From Bacteroidales bacterium (lineage in GTDB: Bacteria; Bacteroidota; Bacteroidia; Bacteroidales; F082), in the NCBI GenBank assembly GCA_029983675.1, contig JASBYY010000001.1, positions 1 to 64,000 of the forward strand: a stretch of DNA of 64,000 bases. Direction: 5' to 3'. Below are positions 24,869 through 35,185 of this stretch, one piece after another. Under the pieces are notes generated by a model. It was not told the DNA's origin. It did not search any database and worked only from the letters and a program-made list of their open reading frames with translations. Each line of letters begins with the position of its first letter. Position 1 is the first letter of the stretch. The position numbers and the translations under genes were made by a program.

Positions 24869-27800
24869 ATGGTCAATAATACAATAAATAGCAACTTCGA
24901 CAGCATCACGGTCAGTTTAGCTTCTCCGGAAGCCATCCTTGCCCGTTCTCATGGTGAAGTGCTTAAGCCGGAAACCATCAACTACCGCACCTACAAACCC
25001 GAACGTGACGGTTTGTTCTGTGAGCGGATTTTTGGTCCCGTGAAGGACTGGGAATGCCATTGCGGAAAATACAAGCGCATCCGCTATAAGAATATCATCT
25101 GCGACCGTTGCGGTGTGGAGGTGACGGAGAAGAAAGTCAGACGCGAGCGTATGGGGCACATCTCGCTGGTGGTGCCTGTAGCTCATATTTGGTATTTCCG
25201 CTCCCTTCCTAATAAGATAGGTGCTTTGCTGGGGATCCCGACAAAGAAACTGGATTCCATCATCTATTACGAACGTTATGTGGTGATTCAGGGCGGTCTT
25301 CTTGAAGGACGCGAAATCCCGAACGACACAACGGGTCGTGTAGTGACCAAGCTGGAGTTTTTGAGCGAAGAGGAATATCTTGATCTTGCCGAATCGCTGC
25401 CACTTGAAAACCAGTATCTTCCTGATGATGACCCCAATAAGTTTATCGCCAAGATGGGCGCAGAGGCAATATATGACCTTCTTGCCCGTCTTGACCTAGA
25501 CAAAGAATCGTATGAACTTCGTCACAAGGCCAATACGGATAAATCGCAACAGCGCAAGCAGGACGCTTTGAAGCGCTTGCAGGTGTTTGAAGCTTTCCGT
25601 GAAGCCAACAAAACGATAGAAAACCGTCCGGAATGGATGATTATAAAGGTGGTTCCCGTCATCCCTCCCGAACTGCGCCCCTTGGTGCCGTTGGATGGAG
25701 GACGTTTCGCCACTTCCGACCTGAACGACCTCTACCGCCGTGTCATCATACGCAACAACCGTTTGAAACGGCTTATGGAAATCAATGCCCCGGATGTCAT
25801 CATGCGCAACGAAAAGCGCATGTTGCAGGAGGCGGTGGATTCTCTCCTCGACAATTCACGCAAATCGAGTGCCGTTAAATCGGAGTCGAACAGACCGCTG
25901 AAGTCGTTGAGCGACAGCTTGAAAGGAAAACAAGGCCGTTTCCGTCAGAACCTGTTGGGTAAACGTGTGGACTATTCCGGTCGTTCCGTTATCGTGGTCG
26001 GTCCCGACCTGAAGATGAACGAATGCGGCTTGCCCAAAGAAATGGCAGCCGAGCTGTTCAAACCATTCGTCATCCGTAAGATGATTGAGCGTGGCATCGT
26101 CAAGACTGTGAAATCAGCGAAGAAGATCGTCGATCGCAAAGACCCTGTCGTTTGGGATATTTTAGAGAACATCCTCAAGGGACATCCCATTCTGCTGAAC
26201 CGTGCTCCTACGCTGCACCGTCTGGGCATCCAGGCTTTCCAACCCAAGATGGTGGAAGGCAAGGCCATACGTCTGCACCCGTTGGTATGTACGGCTTTCA
26301 ACGCTGACTTCGACGGTGACCAAATGGCCGTTCACGTACCGCTTGGCAACGCTGCCGTTCTTGAGGCGCAAATCCTCATGCTGGCATCGCACAACATCTT
26401 GAACCCGTCAAACGGAGCTCCTATCACGCTGCCTTCGCAGGACATGGTTCTTGGCTTGTACTATATCACCAAGCCGCGTGTCAGTACTCCGGATCATATC
26501 GTGAAGGGTGAGGGCATGTCGTTCTATTCTCCGCAAGAAGTTATCATCGCCTTGAACGAGAAGCGTGTCGATATGCACGCTCAGATTAAAGTGCGTGTAA
26601 AAGTACGTGAGAATGAGAAACTTGTAACCAAACTTATTGACACAACCGTTGGTCGCGTTTTCTTCAACCAAGTAGTGCCCGAAGAATACGGCTTTATCAA
26701 CGAATTGCTTACTAAGAAATCATTGCGTAGCATTGTGGGTGATATGGTGCGACTGATGGGTACCGCTATCTCTACGAAGTTCCTCGATGATATTAAGAAC
26801 ATGGGCTATAAGATGGCTTTCAAGGGTGGATTGTCGTTCAACCTTGGTAATGTTCTTATTCCTCCGGCGAAAGAGAAGCTGATTCATGAGGCTGATAATA
26901 AAGCTGCTGAGATTCGTCAGTACGAGCACATGGGTTTCATGGGTCCCAATGAACGTTACAACCAGATTGTTGACCTTTGGACGGATGTCAACTCGCGTTT
27001 GACACGTGAGGTGATGGATTTGCTTTCGTCTGACGATCAAGGATTCAACCCTGTTTATATGATGCTGCACTCGGGTGCTCGTGGTTCCGAAGCTCAGGTT
27101 TCTCAGCTTTGCGGTATGCGTGGTCTGATGGCCAAGCCCATGAAAGCCGGTTCATCGGGGGCTGAAATCATTGAGAACCCGATTTTGTCGAACTTCAAGG
27201 AAGGTCTATCAGTGTTGGAATACTTCATTTCCACTCACGGTGCCCGTAAGGGTTTGGCCGATACTGCTTTGAAGACCGCTGACGCTGGTTACCTGACCCG
27301 TCGTCTCGTCGATGTGGCGCACGATGTCATTATCACAGAAAAAGACTGTGGCACATTGCGTGGCTTGACGGTGTCGAGAGGTGAGGAAATCAAAGAACCG
27401 GGTAAACATTCCCTGCTGTATGACCGTATTTTGGGTCGTGTGGCTTTACATGATATCTTCCATCCGCAGACCGGTGAGCTGATTATCTCCGGAGGACAGG
27501 AAATCAATGAAGAATTGGCAGAAGCTATCGATGAATCCCCGATTGATAATGTCGAAATTCGTTCTGTGTTGACCTGTGAGTCGAAACGTGGTGTTTGTGC
27601 CAACTGCTATGGCCGCAATCTTGCTTCGAGTAAGTTGGTTCAAAGAGGCGAGGCTGTGGGTGTTATCGCTGCACAATCTATTGGTGAACCTGGTACACAG
27701 CTTACTTTGCGTACCTTCCACCAAGGCGGTAAGGCTTCGAAAGGTCTTGTCGTTTCGAGCACCGAAGCCAAGTACGATGGATACCTTGAAATCGACGAGC

Positions 27801-29173
27801 TTCGTTCTGTGAATGCCGAACGCGATGGTGTGCAATGTCAGATCGTCATCGGTCGTTCAGCCGAGTTGAAACTGCATGATAACAATACAGGCGTGGTTTT
27901 AACCACCACAAATATTCCTTATGGTGCCAGGCTGTACTTTAAAGATGGCAGCGCGGTGAAGAAAGGTGATAAGATTTGCGAATGGGATCCCTACAATGCC
28001 ACAATCGTTTCGGAACACCCTGGAAAGGTTCGTTTCCAAAATGTCATCGAAGGTGTGACCTATCGTGAAGAAACCATTGCCGAAACCGGATACAAGGAAC
28101 GTGTCATTGTTGAAGGCAGGAGAGGTGCAAAGAACCCGTTGATCGAAATTCTTGATGAGAATGACGAGGTGAAGGTTTCGTATGACCTTCCGGTTGATGC
28201 CCACGTTATTGTTGACGAAAATGATATGATTAATGCGGGTGACAATTTGGTTAGAATCCCGCGTAACGTTTCCGGTGGCGGTGATATTACCGGCGGTCTG
28301 CCGCGTGTCACCGAGCTGTTTGAAGCCCGTAACCCCTCCGATCCTGCCGTGGTTTCCGAAATCGACGGTATCGTTTCGATGGAGAAGAAGCTGAAGCGCG
28401 GAAACCGTGAGGTGGTCGTTACTTCTAAGACAGGAGAACAGAAGCGTTATCTCATTCCTACATCGAAGCAGATTTTAGCTCAGGAAAACGACTTCGTGAA
28501 AGCTGGTCAGCCGCTTTCGGAAGGTGCAATTACACCAGCCAGTATCTTGGCTATCATGGGGCCCATGAAGGTGCAGGAATATATTGTCAACGAAGTGCAG
28601 AGCGTGTATCGTTCGCAAGGTGTGGTCATTAACGACAAGCACTTTGAAGTCATTGTGCGTCAAATGATGCGTAAGGTCGAAATTCTTGATCCGGGCGACA
28701 CCCGTTTTCTTGAAGGTGAATTGGTGAACAAACTGATTTTCCAAGAGGAGAATGACGACATTTACGGCAAATTGGTGGTTACAGACAAAGGCGATTCGGA
28801 AAACCTTATCGAAGGTCAGATCATCACGGCCATGAAGTTGCGCGATGAGAATTCGCAATTGAAACGCCGCGACCTTAAGACGGTGCAGACGCGTCCGGCC
28901 GACCCGGCTACCGCAAGTCAGGTGCTGCAGGGTATCACCCGTGCAGCATTGCAGACGGAGAGCTTTATTTCAGCCGCATCGTTCCAGGAAACTACAAAGG
29001 TGCTGACCAATGCGTCTATTGCCGCTAAGTCGGACTTCTTGCTCGGCATGAAAGAAAATGTTATCGTTGGTCACAAGATTCCTGCTGGAACAGGCTTGCA
29101 TGAATACGACGATCTTATTGTCGCTTCACGCGTAGACTATGAAAACCTGAAGCAAAAAGCCGAAGGTGAATAA
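24869..29173 (+). CDS. rpoC: DNA-directed RNA polymerase beta' subunit
   Basis: 1434 residues. First zinc site CHCG/CDRCG near residues 65-85, the catalytic Mg loop NADFDGDQMAVH, and the second zinc site CESKRGVCANCYG are present. Starts 32 bp after rpoB and is followed by a strong terminator. Confidence 0.97.
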   Translation: MVNNTINSNFDSITVSLASPEAILARSHGEVLKPETINYRTYKPERDGLFCERIFGPVKDWECHCGKYKRIRYKNIICDRCGVEVTEKKVRRERMGHISLVVPVAHIWYFRSLPNKIGALLGIPTKKLDSIIYYERYVVIQGGLLEGREIPNDTTGRVVTKLEFLSEEEYLDLAESLPLENQYLPDDDPNKFIAKMGAEAIYDLLARLDLDKESYELRHKANTDKSQQRKQDALKRLQVFEAFREANKTIENRPEWMIIKVVPVIPPELRPLVPLDGGRFATSDLNDLYRRVIIRNNRLKRLMEINAPDVIMRNEKRMLQEAVDSLLDNSRKSSAVKSESNRPLKSLSDSLKGKQGRFRQNLLGKRVDYSGRSVIVVGPDLKMNECGLPKEMAAELFKPFVIRKMIERGIVKTVKSAKKIVDRKDPVVWDILENILKGHPILLNRAPTLHRLGIQAFQPKMVEGKAIRLHPLVCTAFNADFDGDQMAVHVPLGNAAVLEAQILMLASHNILNPSNGAPITLPSQDMVLGLYYITKPRVSTPDHIVKGEGMSFYSPQEVIIALNEKRVDMHAQIKVRVKVRENEKLVTKLIDTTVGRVFFNQVVPEEYGFINELLTKKSLRSIVGDMVRLMGTAISTKFLDDIKNMGYKMAFKGGLSFNLGNVLIPPAKEKLIHEADNKAAEIRQYEHMGFMGPNERYNQIVDLWTDVNSRLTREVMDLLSSDDQGFNPVYMMLHSGARGSEAQVSQLCGMRGLMAKPMKAGSSGAEIIENPILSNFKEGLSVLEYFISTHGARKGLADTALKTADAGYLTRRLVDVAHDVIITEKDCGTLRGLTVSRGEEIKEPGKHSLLYDRILGRVALHDIFHPQTGELIISGGQEINEELAEAIDESPIDNVEIRSVLTCESKRGVCANCYGRNLASSKLVQRGEAVGVIAAQSIGEPGTQLTLRTFHQGGKASKGLVVSSTEAKYDGYLEIDELRSVNAERDGVQCQIVIGRSAELKLHDNNTGVVLTTTNIPYGARLYFKDGSAVKKGDKICEWDPYNATIVSEHPGKVRFQNVIEGVTYREETIAETGYKERVIVEGRRGAKNPLIEILDENDEVKVSYDLPVDAHVIVDENDMINAGDNLVRIPRNVSGGGDITGGLPRVTELFEARNPSDPAVVSEIDGIVSMEKKLKRGNREVVVTSKTGEQKRYLIPTSKQILAQENDFVKAGQPLSEGAITPASILAIMGPMKVQEYIVNEVQSVYRSQGVVINDKHFEVIVRQMMRKVEILDPGDTRFLEGELVNKLIFQEENDDIYGKLVVTDKGDSENLIEGQIITAMKLRDENSQLKRRDLKTVQTRPADPATASQVLQGITRAALQTESFISAASFQETTKVLTNASIAAKSDFLLGMKENVIVGHKIPAGTGLHEYDDLIVASRVDYENLKQKAEGE

Positions 29174-29210
29174 TTAGTTAATACGTGAATTAGTTAATGC
29201 GTGTTTCTAT

Positions 29211-29243
29211 AAAAAAGGACCGGCATCTGCCGGTCCTTTTTTT
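29211..29243 (+). terminator. Terminator of the ribosomal protein/rpoBC operon
   Basis: AAAAAAGGACCGGCA-TC-TGCCGGTCCTTTTTTT: a 15-bp stem with a 2-base apex, 37 bases past rpoC. Confidence 0.92.
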
Positions 29244-29337
29244 ATATAGTGGTTTGCTGTTACAATAACAAGACTTATTGTCATTGGTAGATAAAAGGCT
29301 GTCTTTTTTTGACCTATATGCCTTGTTTCTCAAATGG

Positions 29338-30795
29338 TTATTCCTTGATCCGATGCAGCAAATACACTGTGCTGTCTGAAGCTACTATTTCGAATTCATC
29401 TTGATTGGAAAGCTGTTTTGCCTCTTCTCTATCACTATATAGATTTTGTTTTGTGACCAAATAATAGCACGCATCAGTTTTTAGATTCCATTCAAAATCA
29501 TAGATTTCACGGCGTAAGGCCAAATGCGGAATGAACATTGAAGAAGCACATACCGATGCGTCTTTCGGGATTTGCCTGATCAGTTGTCGTGCGTATTGAG
29601 CATTGAAATTATCTTGGCGGTAATGTTGCTTCTTTATGACATTGGCCTGATCATATAAGAAAAATGCTTTAGGCGTCCTTGTGGTGTAGAATGTTGTCAG
29701 TAGGGTTGAAACAAGCAAAAGGACGGCAAGGATAAGTCTCCACGCCTGCTTTCTCAGCTTGAAAAACACTAAAAAGGATGAAATGACAAAGATGGGCATG
29801 AACTCAATGGAGTATTGAAAGGATACCCCCCAGAAAATGCAATCTATCGCTAACATCTTTTGTGCGATAAGCGGTAGCATCATGAAAAGATAATTCGGCT
29901 TGAACAATGTGAAAATCATACCAGAAGTCAGGGCGCAAATATAAAACTCTGTCTTGATGCCGTTATTGTTAGGATTACCCATCGTGTTGTAAAATAGGAT
30001 TCTAAGCATTTCGACGGGATGGGTGAGCATGTTTTTTGCAACCTCCATGTAGTTGCTTCCAAGGTGTGCGTATCGTTCGAAACCTCCGCCGGAACCTCCT
30101 AATCGGGGCATTACAACAAGGTTGATCAGCAGAAAATAGGTAATCGAAAACAGCGAATAGGCCAGCAGGTGCCATATTGTTTTCTTGTCTTTGCGATAAT
30201 CCCACATCAAGCCTATGGTAATGAAAAACAGCCACAGCGACATGTTTTCCTTTCCGATGACAAATAGTACAACCATCAGCGAAGACAGCCCGTAGCTCTT
30301 CTTCTTGATAAAATACAACAGCCAAGGTAACATCATGGCGGTCAGTACGTTGGAGTGGTAGTCGAAAGCCAAGGCCTGGATGAGTCCGAAAGAAAGGAAA
30401 AAAGTGGCGACGGCTAAAAGCGGCATCAGGTCGTCGTCGGCATATAGCCTAGTGAGTTTGTATATTCCCCAGCCACCTAAAAGGGCAGCCGCGATTTGCA
30501 CGATAAGCAGCGTGTAACTGCCGAAAAGCAAGACCAATGGGGATAGTATCATGAGGTACAAATCGAAATGATCGCTCAGGATATTCTGTGGCAAAGGCTT
30601 GAACATGGTGCAATCGTCGAAAGAGAAATGCATGTAGTCGTACATGACGTGGGTGTACAGCCCCAAGTCGAGAGCATAGGTCTTGAAAAGATAATTGTTG
30701 ACAATGGATATGAGGCAAAACAGAATGCCGGCAACGGAAAATATAATTGCCAGAGTGCCGCGTTTTTGTCGTTCTGTGAAGAAAAATTCTTTCAT
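29338..30795 (-). CDS. DUF2079-type polytopic membrane protein, copy 1
   Basis: 485 residues with about ten hydrophobic segments. Features typical of DUF2079 proteins, distant GT-C-like membrane proteins of unknown function: the LDLGLYTHVMYDYMHFSF region after the first span, SDHFDLYLMILSPL, FDYHSNVLTAMM and GKENMSLWLFF. The last 115 residues form a soluble, probably periplasmic tail. Residues 1 to about 370 are almost identical to the next gene upstream; after that the two diverge, with only scattered matches (YARQLIRQIPKDAS). The shared DNA includes the promoter region. Convergent with rpoC. Confidence 0.8.
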   Translation of the reverse strand: MKEFFFTERQKRGTLAIIFSVAGILFCLISIVNNYLFKTYALDLGLYTHVMYDYMHFSFDDCTMFKPLPQNILSDHFDLYLMILSPLVLLFGSYTLLIVQIAAALLGGWGIYKLTRLYADDDLMPLLAVATFFLSFGLIQALAFDYHSNVLTAMMLPWLLYFIKKKSYGLSSLMVVLFVIGKENMSLWLFFITIGLMWDYRKDKKTIWHLLAYSLFSITYFLLINLVVMPRLGGSGGGFERYAHLGSNYMEVAKNMLTHPVEMLRILFYNTMGNPNNNGIKTEFYICALTSGMIFTLFKPNYLFMMLPLIAQKMLAIDCIFWGVSFQYSIEFMPIFVISSFLVFFKLRKQAWRLILAVLLLVSTLLTTFYTTRTPKAFFLYDQANVIKKQHYRQDNFNAQYARQLIRQIPKDASVCASSMFIPHLALRREIYDFEWNLKTDACYYLVTKQNLYSDREEAKQLSNQDEFEIVASDSTVYLLHRIKE

Positions 30796-30867
30796 TTTGA
30801 GTTTGTGTCATTGCAAAAAAATAGCAAAGGTCATCGGGGATGACTATTCATAGGGCAAAAATAATGA
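29683..30867 (-). repeat. 1.2-kb direct repeat, copy 1
   Basis: Covers the 5' three quarters of the DUF2079 gene and about 70 bases of upstream DNA. It is nearly identical to 31371-32555 (offset 1688); the only differences I saw are two or three bases near 29724. Outside these limits the sequences diverge at once. Confidence 0.88.
30856..30863 (-). promoter_or_regulatory. -7 box of DUF2079 copy 1
   Basis: Minus-strand TATTTTTG about 60 bases before the start; inside the duplicated segment, so the same box precedes copy 2 (32544-32551). Confidence 0.5.
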
Positions 30868-31022
30868 AATTTTTCTATTTGAAATCTTTTCATGTTTTTT
30901 TCAATAATTGTCGGTTTTCAATACCGTCTTGTATTTTTCAAACTGTGACTGATATATATTCATTATAGATTGATTATCAATAAGTTTTCAGTTGTTGACG
31001 ACTAGGTGTCAAAGTCGGAGTG

Positions 31023-32483
31023 TTATTCCTGCACTCGTTCCCATAAGAGTATCATGCCGTCAGATGCAACCAGCTTGTATTTCTTGCGGTCGAAAAGATG
31101 CTTCACATCCTTTCTCTTTTTGCCGCGTAAATAGGGTTTGGTGACTAGGTAATAGCTCGCGTCATTCTTGGGGTTCAACTCAAAATCGTAGATTTCGGGT
31201 CGCATGGCTAAATGGGGGACAAACATGGATGCAGCACATATCGAGGCATCTTTGGGGATTTGCCTGATCAGCTGCCGGGCGTAATGTGTATTGAATTTAT
31301 TTTGAATGTAGTGCCTTTTTTGGTACACACATAGCTGTTCGGTGAATATGAATGATTTCGGAGTCCCTATGGTGTAGAATGTTGTCAGTAGGGTTGAAAC
31401 AAGCAAAAGGGTGGCAAGGATAAGTCTCCACGCCTGCTTTCTCAGCTTGAAAAACACTAAAAAGGATGAAATGACAAAGATGGGCATGAACTCAATGGAG
31501 TATTGAAAGGATACCCCCCAGAAAATGCAATCTATCGCTAACATCTTTTGTGCGATAAGCGGTAGCATCATGAAAAGATAATTCGGCTTGAACAATGTGA
31601 AAATCATACCAGAAGTCAGGGCGCAAATATAAAACTCTGTCTTGATGCCGTTATTGTTAGGATTACCCATCGTGTTGTAAAATAGGATTCTAAGCATTTC
31701 GACGGGATGGGTGAGCATGTTTTTTGCAACCTCCATGTAGTTGCTTCCAAGGTGTGCGTATCGTTCGAAACCTCCGCCGGAACCTCCTAATCGGGGCATT
31801 ACAACAAGGTTGATCAGCAGAAAATAGGTAATCGAAAACAGCGAATAGGCCAGCAGGTGCCATATTGTTTTCTTGTCTTTGCGATAATCCCACATCAAGC
31901 CTATGGTAATGAAAAACAGCCACAGCGACATGTTTTCCTTTCCGATGACAAATAGTACAACCATCAGCGAAGACAGCCCGTAGCTCTTCTTCTTGATAAA
32001 ATACAACAGCCAAGGTAACATCATGGCGGTCAGTACGTTGGAGTGGTAGTCGAAAGCCAAGGCCTGGATGAGTCCGAAAGAAAGGAAAAAAGTGGCGACG
32101 GCTAAAAGCGGCATCAGGTCGTCGTCGGCATATAGCCTAGTGAGTTTGTATATTCCCCAGCCACCTAAAAGGGCAGCCGCGATTTGCACGATAAGCAGCG
32201 TGTAACTGCCGAAAAGCAAGACCAATGGGGATAGTATCATGAGGTACAAATCGAAATGATCGCTCAGGATATTCTGTGGCAAAGGCTTGAACATGGTGCA
32301 ATCGTCGAAAGAGAAATGCATGTAGTCGTACATGACGTGGGTGTACAGCCCCAAGTCGAGAGCATAGGTCTTGAAAAGATAATTGTTGACAATGGATATG
32401 AGGCAAAACAGAATGCCGGCAACGGAAAATATAATTGCCAGAGTGCCGCGTTTTTGTCGTTCTGTGAAGAAAAATTCTTTCAT
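31023..32483 (-). CDS. DUF2079-type polytopic membrane protein, copy 2
   Basis: 486 residues, the paralogue of the 29338-30795 gene. The membrane part is practically identical; the final ~115 residues differ (this copy ends LLWERVQE, the other YLLHRIKE), although the fold is probably kept (PHLAMRPEIYDFE against PHLALRREIYDFE). Such a pattern suggests an old duplication whose 5' parts were recently made identical by gene conversion. Function unknown. Lies just downstream of the ATP synthase operon on the same strand but has its own -7 box. Confidence 0.8.
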   Translation of the reverse strand: MKEFFFTERQKRGTLAIIFSVAGILFCLISIVNNYLFKTYALDLGLYTHVMYDYMHFSFDDCTMFKPLPQNILSDHFDLYLMILSPLVLLFGSYTLLIVQIAAALLGGWGIYKLTRLYADDDLMPLLAVATFFLSFGLIQALAFDYHSNVLTAMMLPWLLYFIKKKSYGLSSLMVVLFVIGKENMSLWLFFITIGLMWDYRKDKKTIWHLLAYSLFSITYFLLINLVVMPRLGGSGGGFERYAHLGSNYMEVAKNMLTHPVEMLRILFYNTMGNPNNNGIKTEFYICALTSGMIFTLFKPNYLFMMLPLIAQKMLAIDCIFWGVSFQYSIEFMPIFVISSFLVFFKLRKQAWRLILATLLLVSTLLTTFYTIGTPKSFIFTEQLCVYQKRHYIQNKFNTHYARQLIRQIPKDASICAASMFVPHLAMRPEIYDFELNPKNDASYYLVTKPYLRGKKRKDVKHLFDRKKYKLVASDGMILLWERVQE

Positions 32484-32555
32484 TTTGAGTTTGTGTCATT
32501 GCAAAAAAATAGCAAAGGTCATCGGGGATGACTATTCATAGGGCAAAAATAATGA
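31371..32555 (-). repeat. 1.2-kb direct repeat, copy 2
   Basis: Partner of 29683-30867; includes the start codon, promoter box and the first ~370 codons of DUF2079 copy 2. Confidence 0.88.
32544..32551 (-). promoter_or_regulatory. -7 box of DUF2079 copy 2
   Basis: Minus-strand TATTTTTG, 61 bases before the start codon, within the repeated DNA. Confidence 0.5.
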
Positions 32556-32635
32556 TAATTTCGTTTGTGTAAGAGAACTCCATGCGATTCGGATTGCTTG
32601 ATGCTGAAAATCAGAATGAAACGTTTTTATCATCC

Positions 32636-33517
32636 TTATCCGTTCAATGCTTCGGCGCCACCGACAATATCCATAAGCTCGTTGGTGATGACTTCCTGAC
32701 GCGCTTTGTTGTACGCGATTCTTAGTTCTTGCGAGAGCTGCTCGGCATTATCGGAAGCGATGTGCATGGCGGTAGTCCGGGCGCCATGTTCAGCGGTATG
32801 AGCATCGAGCATGATGGAAAAAAGGTTGGTACGCAGGACTTTGGGAACCATTTCGTTGACAAATTCTTCTTTTGAAGGCTCAACGATGTAGTCACGATAG
32901 CTCGTGTCATTGGTATTATCCGGCATGGCGACTTGCAGGGGCAGTATAACTTCGCGTTGCGGTATCTGCACGCCGGTGTTCTTGTAATGGTTGTAAATCA
33001 ACTCCACTTTGTCGATAGATCCTTCAAGAAATAGTTTGGTGAATAAGTCGCATAACGTGCAGGCGTCCTCATAAGTGGGTTTGGCACTGATTTCCAAAAG
33101 GTTTTTTACAACGGTGATTCCCATCCGTTTGGCGTAATCGCCTACTTTTTTACCGGCGAGATACACCACGACATTATCTTTTCCCAGTTGAGTAGTGTAT
33201 TCTGTATAGGCTTCTTTGAGGAGTTTGTTGATGTTGGCGTTGTAAACGCCGCATAGTCCGTTGTTGGACGAAAAAGCCATCAGCACGACCTTTTTCACTT
33301 GGCGTTTTTCGCACAATGGAATGTTGAGGGTTTCTTCCAAGGTGTTCAAGTAATTGGAAAGGGTCTCATGGAGTTTATGCTTGTAGGGCATGAACCGCTC
33401 CGTAGTTGATTCGGCTTTCTTCAGTTTGGCCGCCGACACCATTTTCATGGCGTTGGTGATTTTCTGTGTCGAGGCGACCGAATTGATTCTGGCGCGTATT
33501 TCTTTCAGTGAGGGCAT
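32636..33517 (-). CDS. atpG: F1Fo ATP synthase subunit gamma
   Basis: 293 residues. N-terminal coiled-coil helix beginning MPSLKEIRARINSVASTQKITNAMKMVSAAKLKKAE and the C-terminal helix (ELRIAYNKARQEVITNELMDIVGGAEAL) that together form the rotating shaft. Last gene of the operon, 12 bp after atpA. No strong terminator is seen before the DUF2079 gene. Confidence 0.96.
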   Translation of the reverse strand: MPSLKEIRARINSVASTQKITNAMKMVSAAKLKKAESTTERFMPYKHKLHETLSNYLNTLEETLNIPLCEKRQVKKVVLMAFSSNNGLCGVYNANINKLLKEAYTEYTTQLGKDNVVVYLAGKKVGDYAKRMGITVVKNLLEISAKPTYEDACTLCDLFTKLFLEGSIDKVELIYNHYKNTGVQIPQREVILPLQVAMPDNTNDTSYRDYIVEPSKEEFVNEMVPKVLRTNLFSIMLDAHTAEHGARTTAMHIASDNAEQLSQELRIAYNKARQEVITNELMDIVGGAEALNG

Positions 33518-33529
33518 GTCGTTGTCTTC

Positions 33530-35113
33530 TTAACTGCAAAAATGTTGGCTCAGTGTGGCTGCCTCGGCACGTAGGATGTCCTTGATGTTGTCGTCGATGA
33601 CTCCGGCTTTGAGTTTTTCAAGCACGTCGTTTTTGTGTTTGGTCTCAAGGATGTCTAAGTATTGTTTTTCAAAATCGCGCACTTTATCGGCAGGCACTTT
33701 GTTGAGCAGCCCATTGGTGCCGCAAAAGATGATGGCGATTTGCTTTTCAACCGGAACGGGATTGTACTGAGGCTGTTTGAGCAGTTCTACGTTTTTCGTG
33801 CCTTTGTCGATGATGGCGAGCGTGGCGGCGTCGAGTTCGGCTCCGAATTTAGAGAAGGCTTCCATCTCCCTGAATTGCGCTTGGTCGAGTTTCAGTGAGC
33901 CGGCCACTTTTTTCATAGATTTGATTTGTGCATTGCCACCTACGCGCGAAACGGAAATGCCGACGTTGATGGCTGGGCGCACACCGGCGTTGAACAGGTC
34001 TGTTTCCAAAAAGATTTGACCGTCGGTGATGGAAATCACGTTGGTGGGAATGTAGGCCGATACGTCGCCCGACTGGGTTTCAATGATGGGTAATGCGGTG
34101 ATGGATCCGCCGCCCTTGACAATGTCCTTGATGGATTCCGGCAAATCATTCATCTGACGCGCCACATCATTGTTGCCAATGATTTTTGCCGCCCTTTCAA
34201 GCAGGCGTGAATGCAGGTAGAAAATGTCGCCGGGATAGGCCTCACGCCCCGGGGGACGACGAAGAATGAGCGACACCTCGCGGTACGAGACCGCTTGCTT
34301 CGACAGATCGTCGTAGATGATGAGTGCATGTCTGCCCGTGTCGCGGAAATACTCGGCAATGGCAACACCGGCATACGGGGCGTAGAATTGCATGGCGGCA
34401 GGGTCGGATGCCGTGGCGGAAACGACAATGGTGTAGTCCATGGCTCCGTGCTGCTCTAACGTATTGACAATATTGGCAACGGTAGAACCTTTTTGACCGA
34501 TGGCCACATAAACGCAATAGACAGGGTCGCCGTTCTTGAAATTCTCCCGTTGGTTGATGATGGTGTCGATGGCGATGGCGGTCTTGCCGGTTTGACGGTC
34601 GCCGATAATCAGCTCACGCTGTCCGCGGCCAATGGGAATCATGGCATCGATGGCTTTCAGACCCGTTTGAAGGGGTTGGTTGACAGGCTGTCGGAAAATG
34701 ACACCGGGTGCCTTGCGCTCCAAGGGCATCTCGTAAGTTTTTCCCTGAATGGGGCCTTTGCCGTCTATTGGGTTGCCCAAACCGTTTACAACACGGCCCA
34801 GCAAGCCTTCACCAGCAAAGACAGATGCGATGCGTTGCGTGCGCTTGACGGTTTCTCCTTCTTTAATGTTTTCGGTCGGACCGAGCAGCACGACACCTAC
34901 ATTGTCTTCTTCAAGGTTGAGCACGACACCCATGGTGCCGCATTCAAATTCGACCAATTCGTTGGACTGTACGCGGTCGAGACCATACACGCGTGCCACA
35001 CCGTCGCTGACTTGAAGCACTTTTCCGATTTCCTCGAAGCGCATCTTGTCGCTCATTTCCTGAAGTTGCATTTGCAGTATGCTTGATATTTCGCTTGGCT
35101 TAATGTCTGACAT
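33530..35113 (-). CDS. atpA: F1Fo ATP synthase subunit alpha
   Basis: 527 residues. Walker A GDRQTGKT, the arginine-finger region and the SxxLRRPPGREAYPGDIFYLHSRLLERAAK stretch mark the alpha subunit. The frame is open to 35158, but MSDIKPSEISSILQ at 35113 matches homologous N-termini, so that ATG is chosen. Regulatory nucleotide-binding subunit of F1. Confidence 0.96.
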   Translation of the reverse strand: MSDIKPSEISSILQMQLQEMSDKMRFEEIGKVLQVSDGVARVYGLDRVQSNELVEFECGTMGVVLNLEEDNVGVVLLGPTENIKEGETVKRTQRIASVFAGEGLLGRVVNGLGNPIDGKGPIQGKTYEMPLERKAPGVIFRQPVNQPLQTGLKAIDAMIPIGRGQRELIIGDRQTGKTAIAIDTIINQRENFKNGDPVYCVYVAIGQKGSTVANIVNTLEQHGAMDYTIVVSATASDPAAMQFYAPYAGVAIAEYFRDTGRHALIIYDDLSKQAVSYREVSLILRRPPGREAYPGDIFYLHSRLLERAAKIIGNNDVARQMNDLPESIKDIVKGGGSITALPIIETQSGDVSAYIPTNVISITDGQIFLETDLFNAGVRPAINVGISVSRVGGNAQIKSMKKVAGSLKLDQAQFREMEAFSKFGAELDAATLAIIDKGTKNVELLKQPQYNPVPVEKQIAIIFCGTNGLLNKVPADKVRDFEKQYLDILETKHKNDVLEKLKAGVIDDNIKDILRAEAATLSQHFCS

Positions 35114-35185
35114 AATTCGTTGGTTATTAGCAGTGAGTGGAGACCATGGGGTCAACATTCGAAAATGATTTAAAGGGCCGGTCCG

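Noticed and set aside
29338..32483. Possible assembly duplication of one gene
   Set aside because: The 3' parts and the intergenic DNA of the two copies clearly differ, so they are two real genes, although long reads should confirm it.
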